A stretch of DNA of 64,000 bases from Kineosporia sp. A_224 (lineage in GTDB: Bacteria; Actinomycetota; Actinomycetes; Actinomycetales; Kineosporiaceae). Where the stretch lies: NCBI RefSeq assembly GCF_002198655.1, contig NZ_MWLN01000191.1, forward strand, positions 184,923-248,922, given 5' to 3'. The translations under genes were made by a program, and so were the position numbers. The notes under the pieces are model-generated. The model was not told the origin of the DNA, ran no database searches, and saw only the letters and a program-made list of their open reading frames with translations. Numbering within the stretch: the stretch's first letter is position 1; each line of letters begins with the position of its first letter. Below, piece after piece: positions 1 to 8,781 of this stretch.

Positions 1-1
1 C

Positions 2-2494
2 CTCGTCCGGTTCCTGCTGACCGCGTTCTCCGTGATGCTCGGAGTCTCGTTCGTCGCCGGGACATTCATCCTGCGCGACAGCATCGACACCACCCTGGAC
101 GGCCTGTTCGCGTCGGCGTCCAAAGGCGTGGACGTCGTCGTCCGCGGCTCGGGCGAGACCTCGGCGATCGTGACCGGCGCCCCGCGGGGAACGGTGCCTC
201 TGGCGCTGCAAGCCACCCTCGCGTCCGTGCCAGGCGTCGCCCGGGTCGTCCCCGACTTCCAGGGCACCGCGATCCTGGCCGGCAAGGACGGCATCGCCGT
301 CGGCACCGGGGGCGCTCCGGCGCTCGGGTTCGCGTTCCGTACCGACGACCCGTCGTTCACCCTGGTCCACGGCCGCGGACCCACCGGCCCCGGTGAGGTC
401 GCGGTCGAGTCGGTGACCCTGGCCAAGGCCGACCTTCACGTGGGCGACTCCACCACCGCAGTCATCGCCGGACAGGCCCACCCCGTGACGATCACCGGAG
501 AGGTGACGTTCGGAGCCCTGTTCGGCGCGACCGCGGTCCTCGTCGACGAGGCCACGGCACGGACCGCGTTCGCCCCCGACGGGACCGTCTCCACCTTCTC
601 GATCACCGCGGAACCAGGAGTCACGCAACAGGCCCTGCGGCAGAGCGTCGCCGCGGTCCTGCCCGCCACGGACGAAGCCGTCACCGGAGCGGCGATGACC
701 GCCGAGAACAAGTCCTCGGTCGCGGCCGGCCTGGGCTACCTGACCACCTTCCTGCTCGCCTTCGCCGGCGTCGCCCTGTTCGTCGGATCCTTCATCATCG
801 TCAACACCTTCTCGATGCTCGTCGCTCAGCGCACCCGCGAGCTCGCCCTGGTCCGCGCGGTCGGGGCCTCCCGCGGGCAGGTCGTGCGCAGCGTCCTGAC
901 CGAGGCCGTCGTGATCGGGGTCGTCGGCTCGGCCCTGGGGCTGGGCCTCGGCCTGGCGATCGCCGCCGGCGCCAAGTCCCTCGTCCGGGTCGCCCTGGGG
1001 ACCGACATCGTCGCCGCGCTCCCGGTGCACCCGGCCACCGTGCTCTGGAGCGTGGCCGTGGGCACGATCGTCACCGTGGGGTCGGCCGTCCTCCCGGCCC
1101 GGCGCGCGTCCCGGATCTCGCCGGTCGCCGCGATGCGCGACGACGCGACACCCCCTGCCCGCAGCCTGCGCCGGCGCGGAGTCGTCGGGCTCGCCTTCCT
1201 CGCCGTGGGTGCAGTCCTGCTGACGGTGAGCGTGACCCGCGACAGCCCCTCCTGGCCGGGTGCCGCGGTGGCCGCGGTCCTCGCCGTCGTCGGGATGCTC
1301 GTCGCCGCCCCACTGGCCGCGCGGCCGGTGGTCACCGCGGTCACCTGGCCCTTCGTCGCGCTGACCGGGGTCATCGGCCGGCTCGCACGGCAGAGCGCCC
1401 TGCGCGTCCCCCGCCGTACGGCCGCGACCGCGAGCGCCCTCATGATCGGCCTCGCGCTGGTCACCGGCGTCTCGGTGATCGCCCAGAGCGTCAAGGCCAG
1501 CGTCGCCGACGTCCTCGCCCGGGAACTGACGTCCGACTTCGTCCTGCGCGGAGCAAGCTCGGCCGGCATCCCGGCGAGCATCGGACCGGCGGCAGCCGGC
1601 CTGCCCCAGGTGCAGTCGGTCACCCGGACCAGCGTCGTCGGCGTCACTGTCGACGACGTCGCAGCGAGTGCGGTGGTGACGAGCGCGGCCGGTCTCGCAG
1701 ACAACATCGTGATCACCATGAGGTCCGGTCCCCTGACGGCGCTGGCCGGCGACACCGTGCTGGTCAACCAGACCACCGCCACAGCCCACGGGTGGACCGT
1801 CGGCAGTGTCGTCACCGCGGCGGTAGGCACCCTGACCGCCCACCGGCTCACCATCGGCGGCGTCTTCCAGGACAGCCAGGCGCTCGGCACCGAGTTCGTC
1901 GTCGACCGGTCCCTGTACGACCAGGCCGTCCCGGTCAGCGCCCGTTCGGACCGGGGCGTCTACGTCCGCGCGGCGCCCGGCGCCGACCTGGGTCTGCTGC
2001 GGAGCCAGCTCGTCACGCTGGCCAAGCCGTTCTTGATCGTGTCCGTCGAGGACGGCCAGGAGTACAGCGATTCCACCGCCGCATCCGTCGACACGCTGCT
2101 CAACCTGCTCTACGTGCTGCTCCTGTTCAGCGTCATCGTCGCCGTCCTCGGCATCATCAACACCCTCGCGCTGTCCATCGTCGAACGCACCCGGGAGATC
2201 GGGCTGCTGCGCGCCGTCGGACTGCGACGGCGGCAGCTGTCCGGAGTCATCACCGTGGAGGCGATCGCCACGGCCCTGTTCGGGGCCGTCCTGGGCTGCC
2301 TGCTCGGGCTGGGGCTCGGGATCGCCATGCAACGAGGTCTGCGCTCCCAGGGCCTGGACCAGCTCGCGATCCCCTGGACGACGATCGTCACCGTGCTCGT
2401 CGCATCAGTCGTCGTGGGCGTCCTCGCCGCAGCCCTCCCCTCGGCCCGGGCGGTCCGCCTCGACATCCTGCGTGCCATCTCCACCGAGGCCTGA
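2..2494 (+). CDS. FtsX/MacB-type ABC transporter permease (5' end outside window)
   Basis: The reading frame is open from base 2, so the N-terminus lies outside the window. The first visible residues (LVRFLLTAFSVMLGVSFVAG) are the usual first membrane segment of this family. Two FtsX-type membrane blocks are visible, near visible residues 243-370 and 695-826, each ending in the typical RTREL/RTREIGLLRAVG stretch, with an extracytoplasmic MacB-like domain before each. The duplicated layout at about 830 aa matches actinobacterial FtsX-like permeases that work with a separate ATPase in lipid, lipoprotein or peptide export. The ATPase is presumably just upstream. Substrate unknown; family call is firm. 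Confidence 0.9.
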   Translation, partial: LVRFLLTAFSVMLGVSFVAGTFILRDSIDTTLDGLFASASKGVDVVVRGSGETSAIVTGAPRGTVPLALQATLASVPGVARVVPDFQGTAILAGKDGIAVGTGGAPALGFAFRTDDPSFTLVHGRGPTGPGEVAVESVTLAKADLHVGDSTTAVIAGQAHPVTITGEVTFGALFGATAVLVDEATARTAFAPDGTVSTFSITAEPGVTQQALRQSVAAVLPATDEAVTGAAMTAENKSSVAAGLGYLTTFLLAFAGVALFVGSFIIVNTFSMLVAQRTRELALVRAVGASRGQVVRSVLTEAVVIGVVGSALGLGLGLAIAAGAKSLVRVALGTDIVAALPVHPATVLWSVAVGTIVTVGSAVLPARRASRISPVAAMRDDATPPARSLRRRGVVGLAFLAVGAVLLTVSVTRDSPSWPGAAVAAVLAVVGMLVAAPLAARPVVTAVTWPFVALTGVIGRLARQSALRVPRRTAATASALMIGLALVTGVSVIAQSVKASVADVLARELTSDFVLRGASSAGIPASIGPAAAGLPQVQSVTRTSVVGVTVDDVAASAVVTSAAGLADNIVITMRSGPLTALAGDTVLVNQTTATAHGWTVGSVVTAAVGTLTAHRLTIGGVFQDSQALGTEFVVDRSLYDQAVPVSARSDRGVYVRAAPGADLGLLRSQLVTLAKPFLIVSVEDGQEYSDSTAASVDTLLNLLYVLLLFSVIVAVLGIINTLALSIVERTREIGLLRAVGLRRRQLSGVITVEAIATALFGAVLGCLLGLGLGIAMQRGLRSQGLDQLAIPWTTIVTVLVASVVVGVLAAALPSARAVRLDILRAISTEA

Positions 2495-2632
2495 GCGGCT
2501 CACCCACCGGGACGTCGGCCGCGGGTCTTTCCTCGGACGCCCTCGGACGGCAGGGTGGCCCCTGAGCCGCCGCGACGTCGTCCCGATGCCGGTGCGGCGA
2601 CCCGTCGCCCGCCCGTCGTCCTTGGAGGAGCA

Positions 2633-4354
2633 GTGCCGGCTGCCGCGCTCGTCGGTGAGTGCCTCGTCCCCGGTACGGGCTCGGGGGACGTCCTCTTCTC
2701 GGACGTCCCCCTGAGCTTCATGGGCGGCGTCGACCCGTTCACCGGCATGGTCACCGACATCCACCACCCGCTGCACGGCGCCTGCGTCTCGGGCAGGGTC
2801 CTGGTGATCCCGAGCGGTCGCGGGTCGTGCTCGGGCAGCGGTGTCATCGTCGAGATGCTCGTCCACGGATCGGCCCCGGCGGCCCTCGTGTTCTCCCACC
2901 ACGAGTCGATCCTCACCCTCGGCGTCGTCATCGCGCGCGAGCTGTTCGGGCCCAGCATCCCCGTGCTGCGTCTGGCGGGCGACGACTTCGCCGCACTGCG
3001 CGGGACGGCGTCCGCGGCCGTGACGGACGGCGTCGTCCACGCGGTCGGCTCCGTCCCGCCGTCCGCACCGGACGACGTGCAGCAGCCCGCGATCCCGCTC
3101 ACCGCGGACGACGAGCGGATCCTCGCCGGTGAGTACGGCGAGGGCGCGCGGACGGCGATGCGGATCGTTCTGGAGGCCGCCCGGCTCGAGGGAGCGACCG
3201 ACCTCCTCGACGTCGAGATGGGCCACATCGACGGCTGCTTCTACCAGGGCCCGGCCAGCCTGGCCCTCGCCCAGCGGCTGGCCGCGACCGGCAGCACCGT
3301 CCGCGTCCCCACGACCATGAACGCCCTGCTCGTCGACCGGCGGCGTTGGCGCGACCTCGGTGTCAGCCCGGACGTCGGCGAGCCCTCGGACCTCATGGCG
3401 GACGCCCTGGTGACCCTCGGCGTCCAACCCTCGTACACCTGCGCGCCGTACCTGCTCGCCACCCGGCCGCGGTTCGCGCAGCAGATCGTGTGGGCCGAGT
3501 CCAACGCGGTCGTCTACGCCAACTCGGTCCTCGGCGCCCGCACGATGAAGTACCCCGACTACCTCGACCTCCTCGTCGCCCTGACCGGCCGGGCACCGGC
3601 GACGAGCACGCACCTGCCGCTCGCGCGACGGGCGACGGTCCGCGTCGACGTCGACGTCCCGGGCGCGCTGCTGGACGACGCGCTGTGGCCCACCCTCGGC
3701 TACCTCGTCGGCTCCGTCGCCCCCCACGAGATCCCCGTCCTCACCGGGCTGCAGGACGCCGCTCCCACCGACGACGACCTCAAGGCCTTCGGCGCCGCGT
3801 TCGCCACGACGTCCGCCGCACCGATGTTCCACATCGTCGGCGTCACGCCCGAGGCGGCCGGCCTCGAGGAGGCAACGGCGGGCGCCGACGTCCGTGTCGT
3901 CACCGTGGACCGGGCGGACCTGACCCGCACCTGGGCGGAGCTCAACTCCGCGACCGCGGAGCACGTCGACCTGGTCTCCCTCGGCAACCCCCACTTCTCC
4001 CTGACCGAGTGCGGCACCCTCGCGGACCTGTGCGACGGACGCCGCGCCGCCGACGGCGTCCGGCTCGTCGTCACGTGCGGACGGGACGTCTTCGAGCAGG
4101 CGTCGGCGGCCGGCCACGTGGCACGGGTCGAGAGGTTCGGCGGCACCTTCCTCAACGACACCTGCTGGTGCTTCCTCGCGGCACCCGTCGTCCCCGACAG
4201 CGACGCCGCGATCGTCACCAGCTCCGGCAAGTACGCCCACTACGGCCCGGCCGCCGTCGGGCGCGGGCTCTACCTGCGCAACCTGCGCGACTGCGTCGAG
4301 ACCGCCGCGACCGGCCGGATCGCGACGCCGTCGTCGCCGTGGCTCCAGGGCTGA
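2633..4354 (+). CDS. Aconitase X family hydro-lyase, swivel and catalytic domains fused
   Basis: This 573-aa protein joins a DUF126-type swivel domain (about residues 1-135, with the GRGSCSGSG phosphate/carboxylate loop near 62-70) to a DUF521-type aconitase X domain (about 155-570). Family marks include SYTCAPY near 265, NDTCWC near 508 and SSGKYAHYGP near 530; the cysteines are candidate iron-sulfur ligands. Characterised fused AcnX enzymes dehydrate cis-3-hydroxy-L-proline, while split ones act on hydroxyproline or mevalonate 5-phosphate. The GTG at 2633 is chosen because GGAGG (2624-2628) lies four bases before it; an upstream in-frame start at 2555 would add a low-complexity Pro/Arg tail. 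No proline-catabolism gene is adjacent, so the substrate is not shown here. Confidence 0.85.
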   Translation: MPAAALVGECLVPGTGSGDVLFSDVPLSFMGGVDPFTGMVTDIHHPLHGACVSGRVLVIPSGRGSCSGSGVIVEMLVHGSAPAALVFSHHESILTLGVVIARELFGPSIPVLRLAGDDFAALRGTASAAVTDGVVHAVGSVPPSAPDDVQQPAIPLTADDERILAGEYGEGARTAMRIVLEAARLEGATDLLDVEMGHIDGCFYQGPASLALAQRLAATGSTVRVPTTMNALLVDRRRWRDLGVSPDVGEPSDLMADALVTLGVQPSYTCAPYLLATRPRFAQQIVWAESNAVVYANSVLGARTMKYPDYLDLLVALTGRAPATSTHLPLARRATVRVDVDVPGALLDDALWPTLGYLVGSVAPHEIPVLTGLQDAAPTDDDLKAFGAAFATTSAAPMFHIVGVTPEAAGLEEATAGADVRVVTVDRADLTRTWAELNSATAEHVDLVSLGNPHFSLTECGTLADLCDGRRAADGVRLVVTCGRDVFEQASAAGHVARVERFGGTFLNDTCWCFLAAPVVPDSDAAIVTSSGKYAHYGPAAVGRGLYLRNLRDCVETAATGRIATPSSPWLQG

Positions 4355-4417
4355 GCAGCAGACGTCGACACCCGACCGCGGCGACGATGTCGTCGAGAGC
4401 CTCCTGCCCGAGCCGGA

Positions 4418-5032
4418 TCACGTGGACATCCCGAGCAGGGCACTGATGTCCGGGGGCAACGGCTCGAGGGTGTCGACGTACTCACCGGCATCGCGCTCGT
4501 ACTCCGGGTACGAACCCCGCAGCCCACGCAGCCTGGCCAACGGCGCCAACGCGGCGAACAGGGTCCGCTGGACCGCCCGCGGCGGCGAGGTGAACCGGAT
4601 GACGTCGTCGAACTCGCGGGCGAGCAGCGCGGCCTGCAGAAGGCCGGGTCGTCCGGTGGCGTCGGTGCGGCCGTCGGTCGCGAGCCCGAAGAGGTTGCGG
4701 ATCATGGCCTCGAACCGCCGGCCCGGGTCGACCTCCACCACGACCCAGGCCGTGTCGTCACCGGCGTTCCACCAGTCGTGCGGGGTACCCGGGGGGACGA
4801 CGACGCGGGTGCCCGCCGTGGCGAGGCGCTCGGTCCCGTCCACGCGGAGCCCCAGGGTTCCCCGGACGACGGTGAAGGCCTCCGTGCTCGCCGGGTGGAC
4901 GTGCTCACCGACGACGGCTGCACCCGGGCGCGCGTACAGGTCGGCGACCAGACCGGGACCGGCCGGTCCGGGCGCTCGCCTGACGATGCCGCGCTCGCCG
5001 GTGACAGGGTTCTCGATGACGGGGTATCTCAT
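4418..5032 (-). CDS. Cupin-domain protein
   Basis: A 204-aa protein with one cupin barrel at about residues 35-115. The metal-binding pattern is recognisable: HVHPASTEAF for the first motif and PGTPHDWWN for the second. The C-terminal 80 residues are helical and lack a recognised domain. The ATG at 5032 follows AGGAG at a good distance and starts with a conserved-looking MRYPVIENP. It is transcribed in the same direction as, and just after, the FAD monooxygenase (62 bases apart), so the two probably form an operon. Function is likely small-molecule binding or dioxygenase-like chemistry; not determinable from sequence. Confidence 0.8.
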   Translation of the reverse strand: MRYPVIENPVTGERGIVRRAPGPAGPGLVADLYARPGAAVVGEHVHPASTEAFTVVRGTLGLRVDGTERLATAGTRVVVPPGTPHDWWNAGDDTAWVVVEVDPGRRFEAMIRNLFGLATDGRTDATGRPGLLQAALLAREFDDVIRFTSPPRAVQRTLFAALAPLARLRGLRGSYPEYERDAGEYVDTLEPLPPDISALLGMST

Positions 5033-5094
5033 GGCTGTGCTCCTCAGTGGTCGTCGTGTCGCGTCGTCGTGCTGATCGGGTGGAGCGGCCGGCG

Positions 5095-6558
5095 TCACGC
5101 TGCGCTGCCGGCGCCGCCTGACGCCCCGTGGTCCAGGAAGGCTGCCGCCGCCTGCTGCACGAGACCGGCGGACGGCGACGTGGACCACGCGGCGACGGGT
5201 ACGCCGTCCGGACGCAGGAGCACCGCTCCGCGCGGTCCCAGCCCCAGCGAGCGGGCGTTCAGGACGGAGACCCCGGTGACGGAGACCGGGGCGGCCACGG
5301 CAGGGCGGCCGAGGGTGCGACGCCAGGCCGGCGGGTCCGCGGTCAGCAGGCTGAACCCGTCGTCGAGCAGATCGAGCGTGGAGACCCCCGGCGCCACCCA
5401 CAGGTGCTTGATCCGCCCGGAGAGGTCGACGGGGACCTCCAGCGGCGCTGTCCGCCGGGCGCCGGACGGGTCCACGGAGCGTTCCAGGTTGTGCCGGACC
5501 GCTGGTCGCCGCTCGGGCTCGTAGCTGCTCATCAGGGACCGCCCGGCCAGCCCGCGCAGGACCCAGCCGAGCTTCCACCCCAGGTCGTACCCGTCGGCCA
5601 GCGCGATGTTCAGCCCGGTCCCGCCGCGCGGGGTGACCCGGTGGGCGGCGTCGCCCGCGAGATGGACCCGCCCGTGGGAGAAGCGCTCGGCGAGCTCGCC
5701 CCGCGAGCTGAACCGGTCGTGCCGGGTGATGCGCGGATCGAGTCCCGGCACGTCGATGGCACGCTGCAGCCGGCGACGCAGGTCCGCCACGGTCGGGTTG
5801 CCCGGGAGATCGCGACCCGGCTGCGCGGTGACCGCGAAGATCCACCGGTCCCCCAGACCGGCAGGCAGCAGGACGCCCTCCGCAGACGGTGCCGTGACCG
5901 CGTACAGCAGGTGCCGGTGCTCGCCGAGCAGGTCCCACAGCGGCGCCCGGAACTCGATGCGCGCACCGGCGACGGTCGCGCCCGAGCTTCGGACGGGGAT
6001 GCCCAGGGCCGTCCGGACCGTGCTGCGAGCGCCGTCGGCGCCGATCAGGTAGGCCGTGCGGAGAGTGCGTCGCTGTGCCGTGTGGTCCCGGATCGTGAGC
6101 CGCACACCGGACGCGGCGGGCTCCACCCCGACCACCTCGACCCCTCGCTCGAGCCTGGCCGTACGCAGGGAGGCCAGCTCCTCGAGCAGTACAGCCTCGA
6201 GGTGGTCCTGCGCCACGCAGGCTGCCCTGGTGGGGCTCAGCACCGCGCTCTGCTGCGCGCTCGGGTAGCCGACGTCGATCGTGGCCCCTTCGGCGACGCG
6301 CGCCAACGTCGGGGTCTCCCGCATCGTCATCTCGACGTCGTCGGCGCCGGCGAGGACGCGGTCCGCAAGACCCCAGCTCCGCAGCAGCTCCATCGAGCGC
6401 AGGCTCAGCACCGTGGCGCGGGGCAGCGGCGACGTCCCGACCCGGCGTTCCAGGACCAGGACGTCGATCCCGACCCGCGCGAGGGTGATCGCCGCGGCCA
6501 GGCCGGCAGGCCCGGCGCCGACGATCACGACGCGATGCTCGACCACCGGATCCTCCAT
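5095..6558 (-). CDS. FAD-dependent aromatic-ring monooxygenase (PheA/TfdB family)
   Basis: A 487-aa class A flavoprotein monooxygenase. It shows the N-terminal dinucleotide-binding GAGPAG at residues 14-19, the DG motif (GADGARSTVR) near 172-181 and the GD motif (HLAGDAAHRVTPRGG) near 296-310, plus the C-terminal thioredoxin-like region of phenol-hydroxylase relatives. Such enzymes hydroxylate aromatic or polyketide rings using NAD(P)H and O2. The ATG at 6558 is preferred because the GxGxxG fold begins at once after it; longer versions run into the promoter. It is divergent from a TetR regulator, which probably represses it, and leads a two-gene operon with the cupin. Confidence 0.88.
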   Translation of the reverse strand: MEDPVVEHRVVIVGAGPAGLAAAITLARVGIDVLVLERRVGTSPLPRATVLSLRSMELLRSWGLADRVLAGADDVEMTMRETPTLARVAEGATIDVGYPSAQQSAVLSPTRAACVAQDHLEAVLLEELASLRTARLERGVEVVGVEPAASGVRLTIRDHTAQRRTLRTAYLIGADGARSTVRTALGIPVRSSGATVAGARIEFRAPLWDLLGEHRHLLYAVTAPSAEGVLLPAGLGDRWIFAVTAQPGRDLPGNPTVADLRRRLQRAIDVPGLDPRITRHDRFSSRGELAERFSHGRVHLAGDAAHRVTPRGGTGLNIALADGYDLGWKLGWVLRGLAGRSLMSSYEPERRPAVRHNLERSVDPSGARRTAPLEVPVDLSGRIKHLWVAPGVSTLDLLDDGFSLLTADPPAWRRTLGRPAVAAPVSVTGVSVLNARSLGLGPRGAVLLRPDGVPVAAWSTSPSAGLVQQAAAAFLDHGASGGAGSAA

Positions 6559-6637
6559 TTGGTCAGACACTATGTATTGATAAGACACACTGTAGTTCGC
6601 CGGACGAGTTGTCAACCAATATGGGACGCTGGATCTC
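6559..6637. promoter_or_regulatory. Divergent promoter/operator between monooxygenase and TetR genes
   Basis: This 79-bp AT-rich gap stands out from its surroundings. It carries a TTGACA-like box read on the minus strand (complement of TGTCAA at about 6611-6616) and a direct repeat AGACACTATG (6565-6574) / AGACACACTG (6583-6592) spaced 18 bp apart. The central TATGTATTGATA is a weak palindrome. TetR proteins usually bind such divergent gaps to repress both genes. Site assignment is inference. Confidence 0.45.
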
Positions 6638-7252
6638 ATGGGCACGCGGAAGTACGACCAGAGGCTGCGCGCAGAAGCCGCGCTGCAGACGCGGACGCGG
6701 ATCCTCGAGGCCGTCGAGCAGCGGCTGCGCACCGCACCCGCCGAGCCGCTGGCCCTGGACAAGGTGGCCGAGATCGCCGGCGTGGCCCGCTCGACGATCT
6801 ACACCGTCTTCGGCTCGCGGGCGGGCCTCTTCGACGCCTTCACCGACGAGCTGTGGCAGCGGAACGGCCTCGGCGACCTGACCGCCGCGGTCCGGGCGCC
6901 GGACGCCCGCGCGCACCTGCGCGACGGCATCCGCGCGGCCTGCCGGATGTTCGCCGGCGAGCTGCCCGTCTACCGGGTGCTCTTCTCCATGGCGCGGCTG
7001 GACCCGGACTCCATGGGCGGGGCCGTCGCCGCCAAGGAACGGGACCGGAGCGGCGGGATGACCCATCTCGCCCGGCGACTCGACGACCAGGGCGCCCTGC
7101 GACCGGGACTGAGCGTCGAGCACGCGGCCGACATCCTGTGGGTGCTGTGCAGCTTCGAGGCCTTCGACCTCCTGCACACCGGGCGTGGCATGGACGTGGA
7201 CGAGGCCGCGGCCTCCCTCGCCGACACCGCCGAGCAGGCCCTGTGCCGCTGA
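6638..7252 (+). CDS. TetR/AcrR family transcriptional regulator
   Basis: A 204-aa protein with a TetR-type helix-turn-helix at about residues 20-62 (KVAEIAGVARSTIYTVFGSR) followed by an all-helical ligand-binding domain. It starts 80 bp from and divergent to the FAD monooxygenase, the usual arrangement for a repressor that senses an aromatic substrate or drug and controls the flavoprotein. The ATG at 6638 leaves the HTH at the normal distance from the N-terminus. Ligand unknown. Confidence 0.9.
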   Translation: MGTRKYDQRLRAEAALQTRTRILEAVEQRLRTAPAEPLALDKVAEIAGVARSTIYTVFGSRAGLFDAFTDELWQRNGLGDLTAAVRAPDARAHLRDGIRAACRMFAGELPVYRVLFSMARLDPDSMGGAVAAKERDRSGGMTHLARRLDDQGALRPGLSVEHAADILWVLCSFEAFDLLHTGRGMDVDEAAASLADTAEQALCR

Positions 7253-7328
7253 GGGTCAGGGCCGAGCAGGTCCAGGAGGAGCGGACGACGAGCCGCCGAT
7301 CCGGACGCGCATCGTCCGGCATCCGTTC

Positions 7329-7334
7329 TACGGT
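7329..7334 (+). promoter_or_regulatory. -10 box (TACGGT) for leaderless GNAT mRNA
   Basis: TACGGT matches the actinobacterial TANNNT consensus and ends six bases before the ATG at 7341, the spacing of leaderless transcripts. No ribosome-binding site precedes the ATG. No convincing -35 box. Confidence 0.4.
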
Positions 7335-7340
7335 GCGTCC

Positions 7341-7946
7341 ATGGAGACCGGGACGATGACCGACGCGACGTTGGAGGTCAGGCCGCTGACCGCCGAGACC
7401 TGGCCGGCCTTCGACGCCCTCGTGCAGCGGCACAACGGGATCTTCGGCGGCTGCTGGTGCATCTGGTTCCATCCCGACGGCCCCGAGCGCGGGCAGGGTG
7501 CCGAGGCCAACCGGGCGCTGAAGAAGGGGTACGTCGAGGCCGGCGCGGCCCACGCGGCGCTCGTCATGGACGGCGACGAGGCCGTGGCGTGGGCGGAGTA
7601 CGGCACCCCGGTCGAGCTGCCCACCATCCACCATCGCAAGCAGTACGACGCCGAGAAGGACCGCGACCCCGACTACCGGATCACCTGCGTCTTCGTCGAC
7701 CGCAGGTACCGCCGCCGGGGCGTCACCGAGATCGCGATCCGCGGCGCCCTCGACCTCGTCGCGCAGGCCGGTGGCGGCGTGGTCGAGGCCTACCCGCACG
7801 ACCTGACGCACCAGACGAAGCAGCTGTCGTCGTCCTTCCTCTACAACGGCACCCGAAGCCTGTACGAACGGCTCGGCTTCACCTACGTCCGGCCCAAGGG
7901 GCTGAAGAACTGCGTGATGTCGATCGAGGTGCGCGCGCAGCGCTGA
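7341..7946 (+). CDS. GNAT family N-acetyltransferase
   Basis: A 201-aa protein with a GNAT fold. The acetyl-CoA-binding turn is visible as VDRRYRRRGVTEIAI around residues 115-130, and a C-terminal YERLGFTYV matches the last strand of the family. The N-terminal section has an unusual GGCWCIWFHP stretch seen in a subfamily of actinobacterial acetyltransferases. The start at 7341 is chosen because a TACGGT box sits six bases before it; ATG 7356 is the alternative. Substrate unknown. It is a single-gene unit between the TetR gene and the PCD/VOC gene. Confidence 0.8.
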   Translation: METGTMTDATLEVRPLTAETWPAFDALVQRHNGIFGGCWCIWFHPDGPERGQGAEANRALKKGYVEAGAAHAALVMDGDEAVAWAEYGTPVELPTIHHRKQYDAEKDRDPDYRITCVFVDRRYRRRGVTEIAIRGALDLVAQAGGGVVEAYPHDLTHQTKQLSSSFLYNGTRSLYERLGFTYVRPKGLKNCVMSIEVRAQR

Positions 7947-7979
7947 CGCGGTCGCAGCGCGGTCGGGCCGGGTCCGACG

Positions 7980-7985
7980 TAGGGT
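7980..7985 (+). promoter_or_regulatory. -10 box (TAGGGT) for leaderless PCD/VOC mRNA
   Basis: TAGGGT ends eight bases before the ATG at 7994, and no Shine-Dalgarno is present, which again fits a leaderless transcript. Confidence 0.35.
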
Positions 7986-7993
7986 CCCCGGCC

Positions 7994-8698
7994 ATGGACA
8001 TGCTGACGCGTGACGAGATCGCCGCGGCCCGGCTGACCGACTGGCGCAAGCTGGCGCAGGGACTGCACGCCCGCTACCTGGTCGCCGACTTCGCCGCCGG
8101 CGCGCGGTTCGTCACCGCGGTAGGTGAGGCCGGCGACGCGACCGGGCACCACCCGAGCGTGTCGCTCGGTACCGGGTACGTCGACCTGAAGCTGGTGACC
8201 GCCGACGCCGTCTACCGCGACGACGAGGGCACGAAGCATCTCGTCGAGTGGGTGACCCAGCAGGACATCGACCTCGCCCGGCGGATAAGCGAGATCGCCG
8301 CCGACGACGGGCTCGACGCCGACCCGGCCGCGGTGAGCGTCGTCGAGCTCGGCCTCGACACAGCGCGCTCCGCGACCATCGCCCCGGTGTGGGCGGCCCT
8401 GCTGACCGGGAACCCCGGCTCCCAGGGCCACGGCTCCCCCGGCGACGAGATCCGGGACGCCACCGGGCGGGTGCCGAACCTGTGGTTCGGCGACGGCGAC
8501 GAGCACGGGTCCCCGCGTCAGCGGTTCCACGTCGAGGTGTACGTGGCGCCCGAGGTCGCCGAGCGACGCATCGCCGCCGTGATCGCCGCGGGCGGGTCCG
8601 TCGTCGACGACAGCGACGCACCGTCGCTGACCGTGGTCGCCGACCAGGACGGCAACAGGGGCGTCCTGTGCGTCGCCCAGGCGGCCGCGAAGGGCTGA
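7994..8698 (+). CDS. Pterin-4a-carbinolamine dehydratase-like domain fused to VOC/glyoxalase domain
   Basis: A 234-aa two-domain protein. Residues 1-95 look like a pterin-4a-carbinolamine dehydratase, with GHHP at about 52-55 as the family's His-His-Pro signature. Residues 105-232 form a vicinal-oxygen-chelate (glyoxalase-like) domain with the RVPNLWFGD and HVEVYV strands. This fusion is a known actinobacterial architecture of unproven function. True PCDs recycle tetrahydrobiopterin; whether the domain is active here is unclear because no aromatic amino-acid hydroxylase is nearby. The ATG at 7994 is eight bases after a TAGGGT box. Confidence 0.75.
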   Translation: MDMLTRDEIAAARLTDWRKLAQGLHARYLVADFAAGARFVTAVGEAGDATGHHPSVSLGTGYVDLKLVTADAVYRDDEGTKHLVEWVTQQDIDLARRISEIAADDGLDADPAAVSVVELGLDTARSATIAPVWAALLTGNPGSQGHGSPGDEIRDATGRVPNLWFGDGDEHGSPRQRFHVEVYVAPEVAERRIAAVIAAGGSVVDDSDAPSLTVVADQDGNRGVLCVAQAAAKG

Positions 8699-8781
8699 AG
8701 CGCTCACGCTCGAGGTCGTGCTCGAGTCACGATCGCTCAATCCGGTGGCCGCGCCGCAGGGCTGCATGCGATGCTGCCGCC

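Noticed and set aside
2405..4240. A 611-codon minus-strand frame over the aconitase-X gene
   Set aside because: Composition is charged low-complexity and it lacks any recognised motif, while the plus-strand frame has full family signatures.
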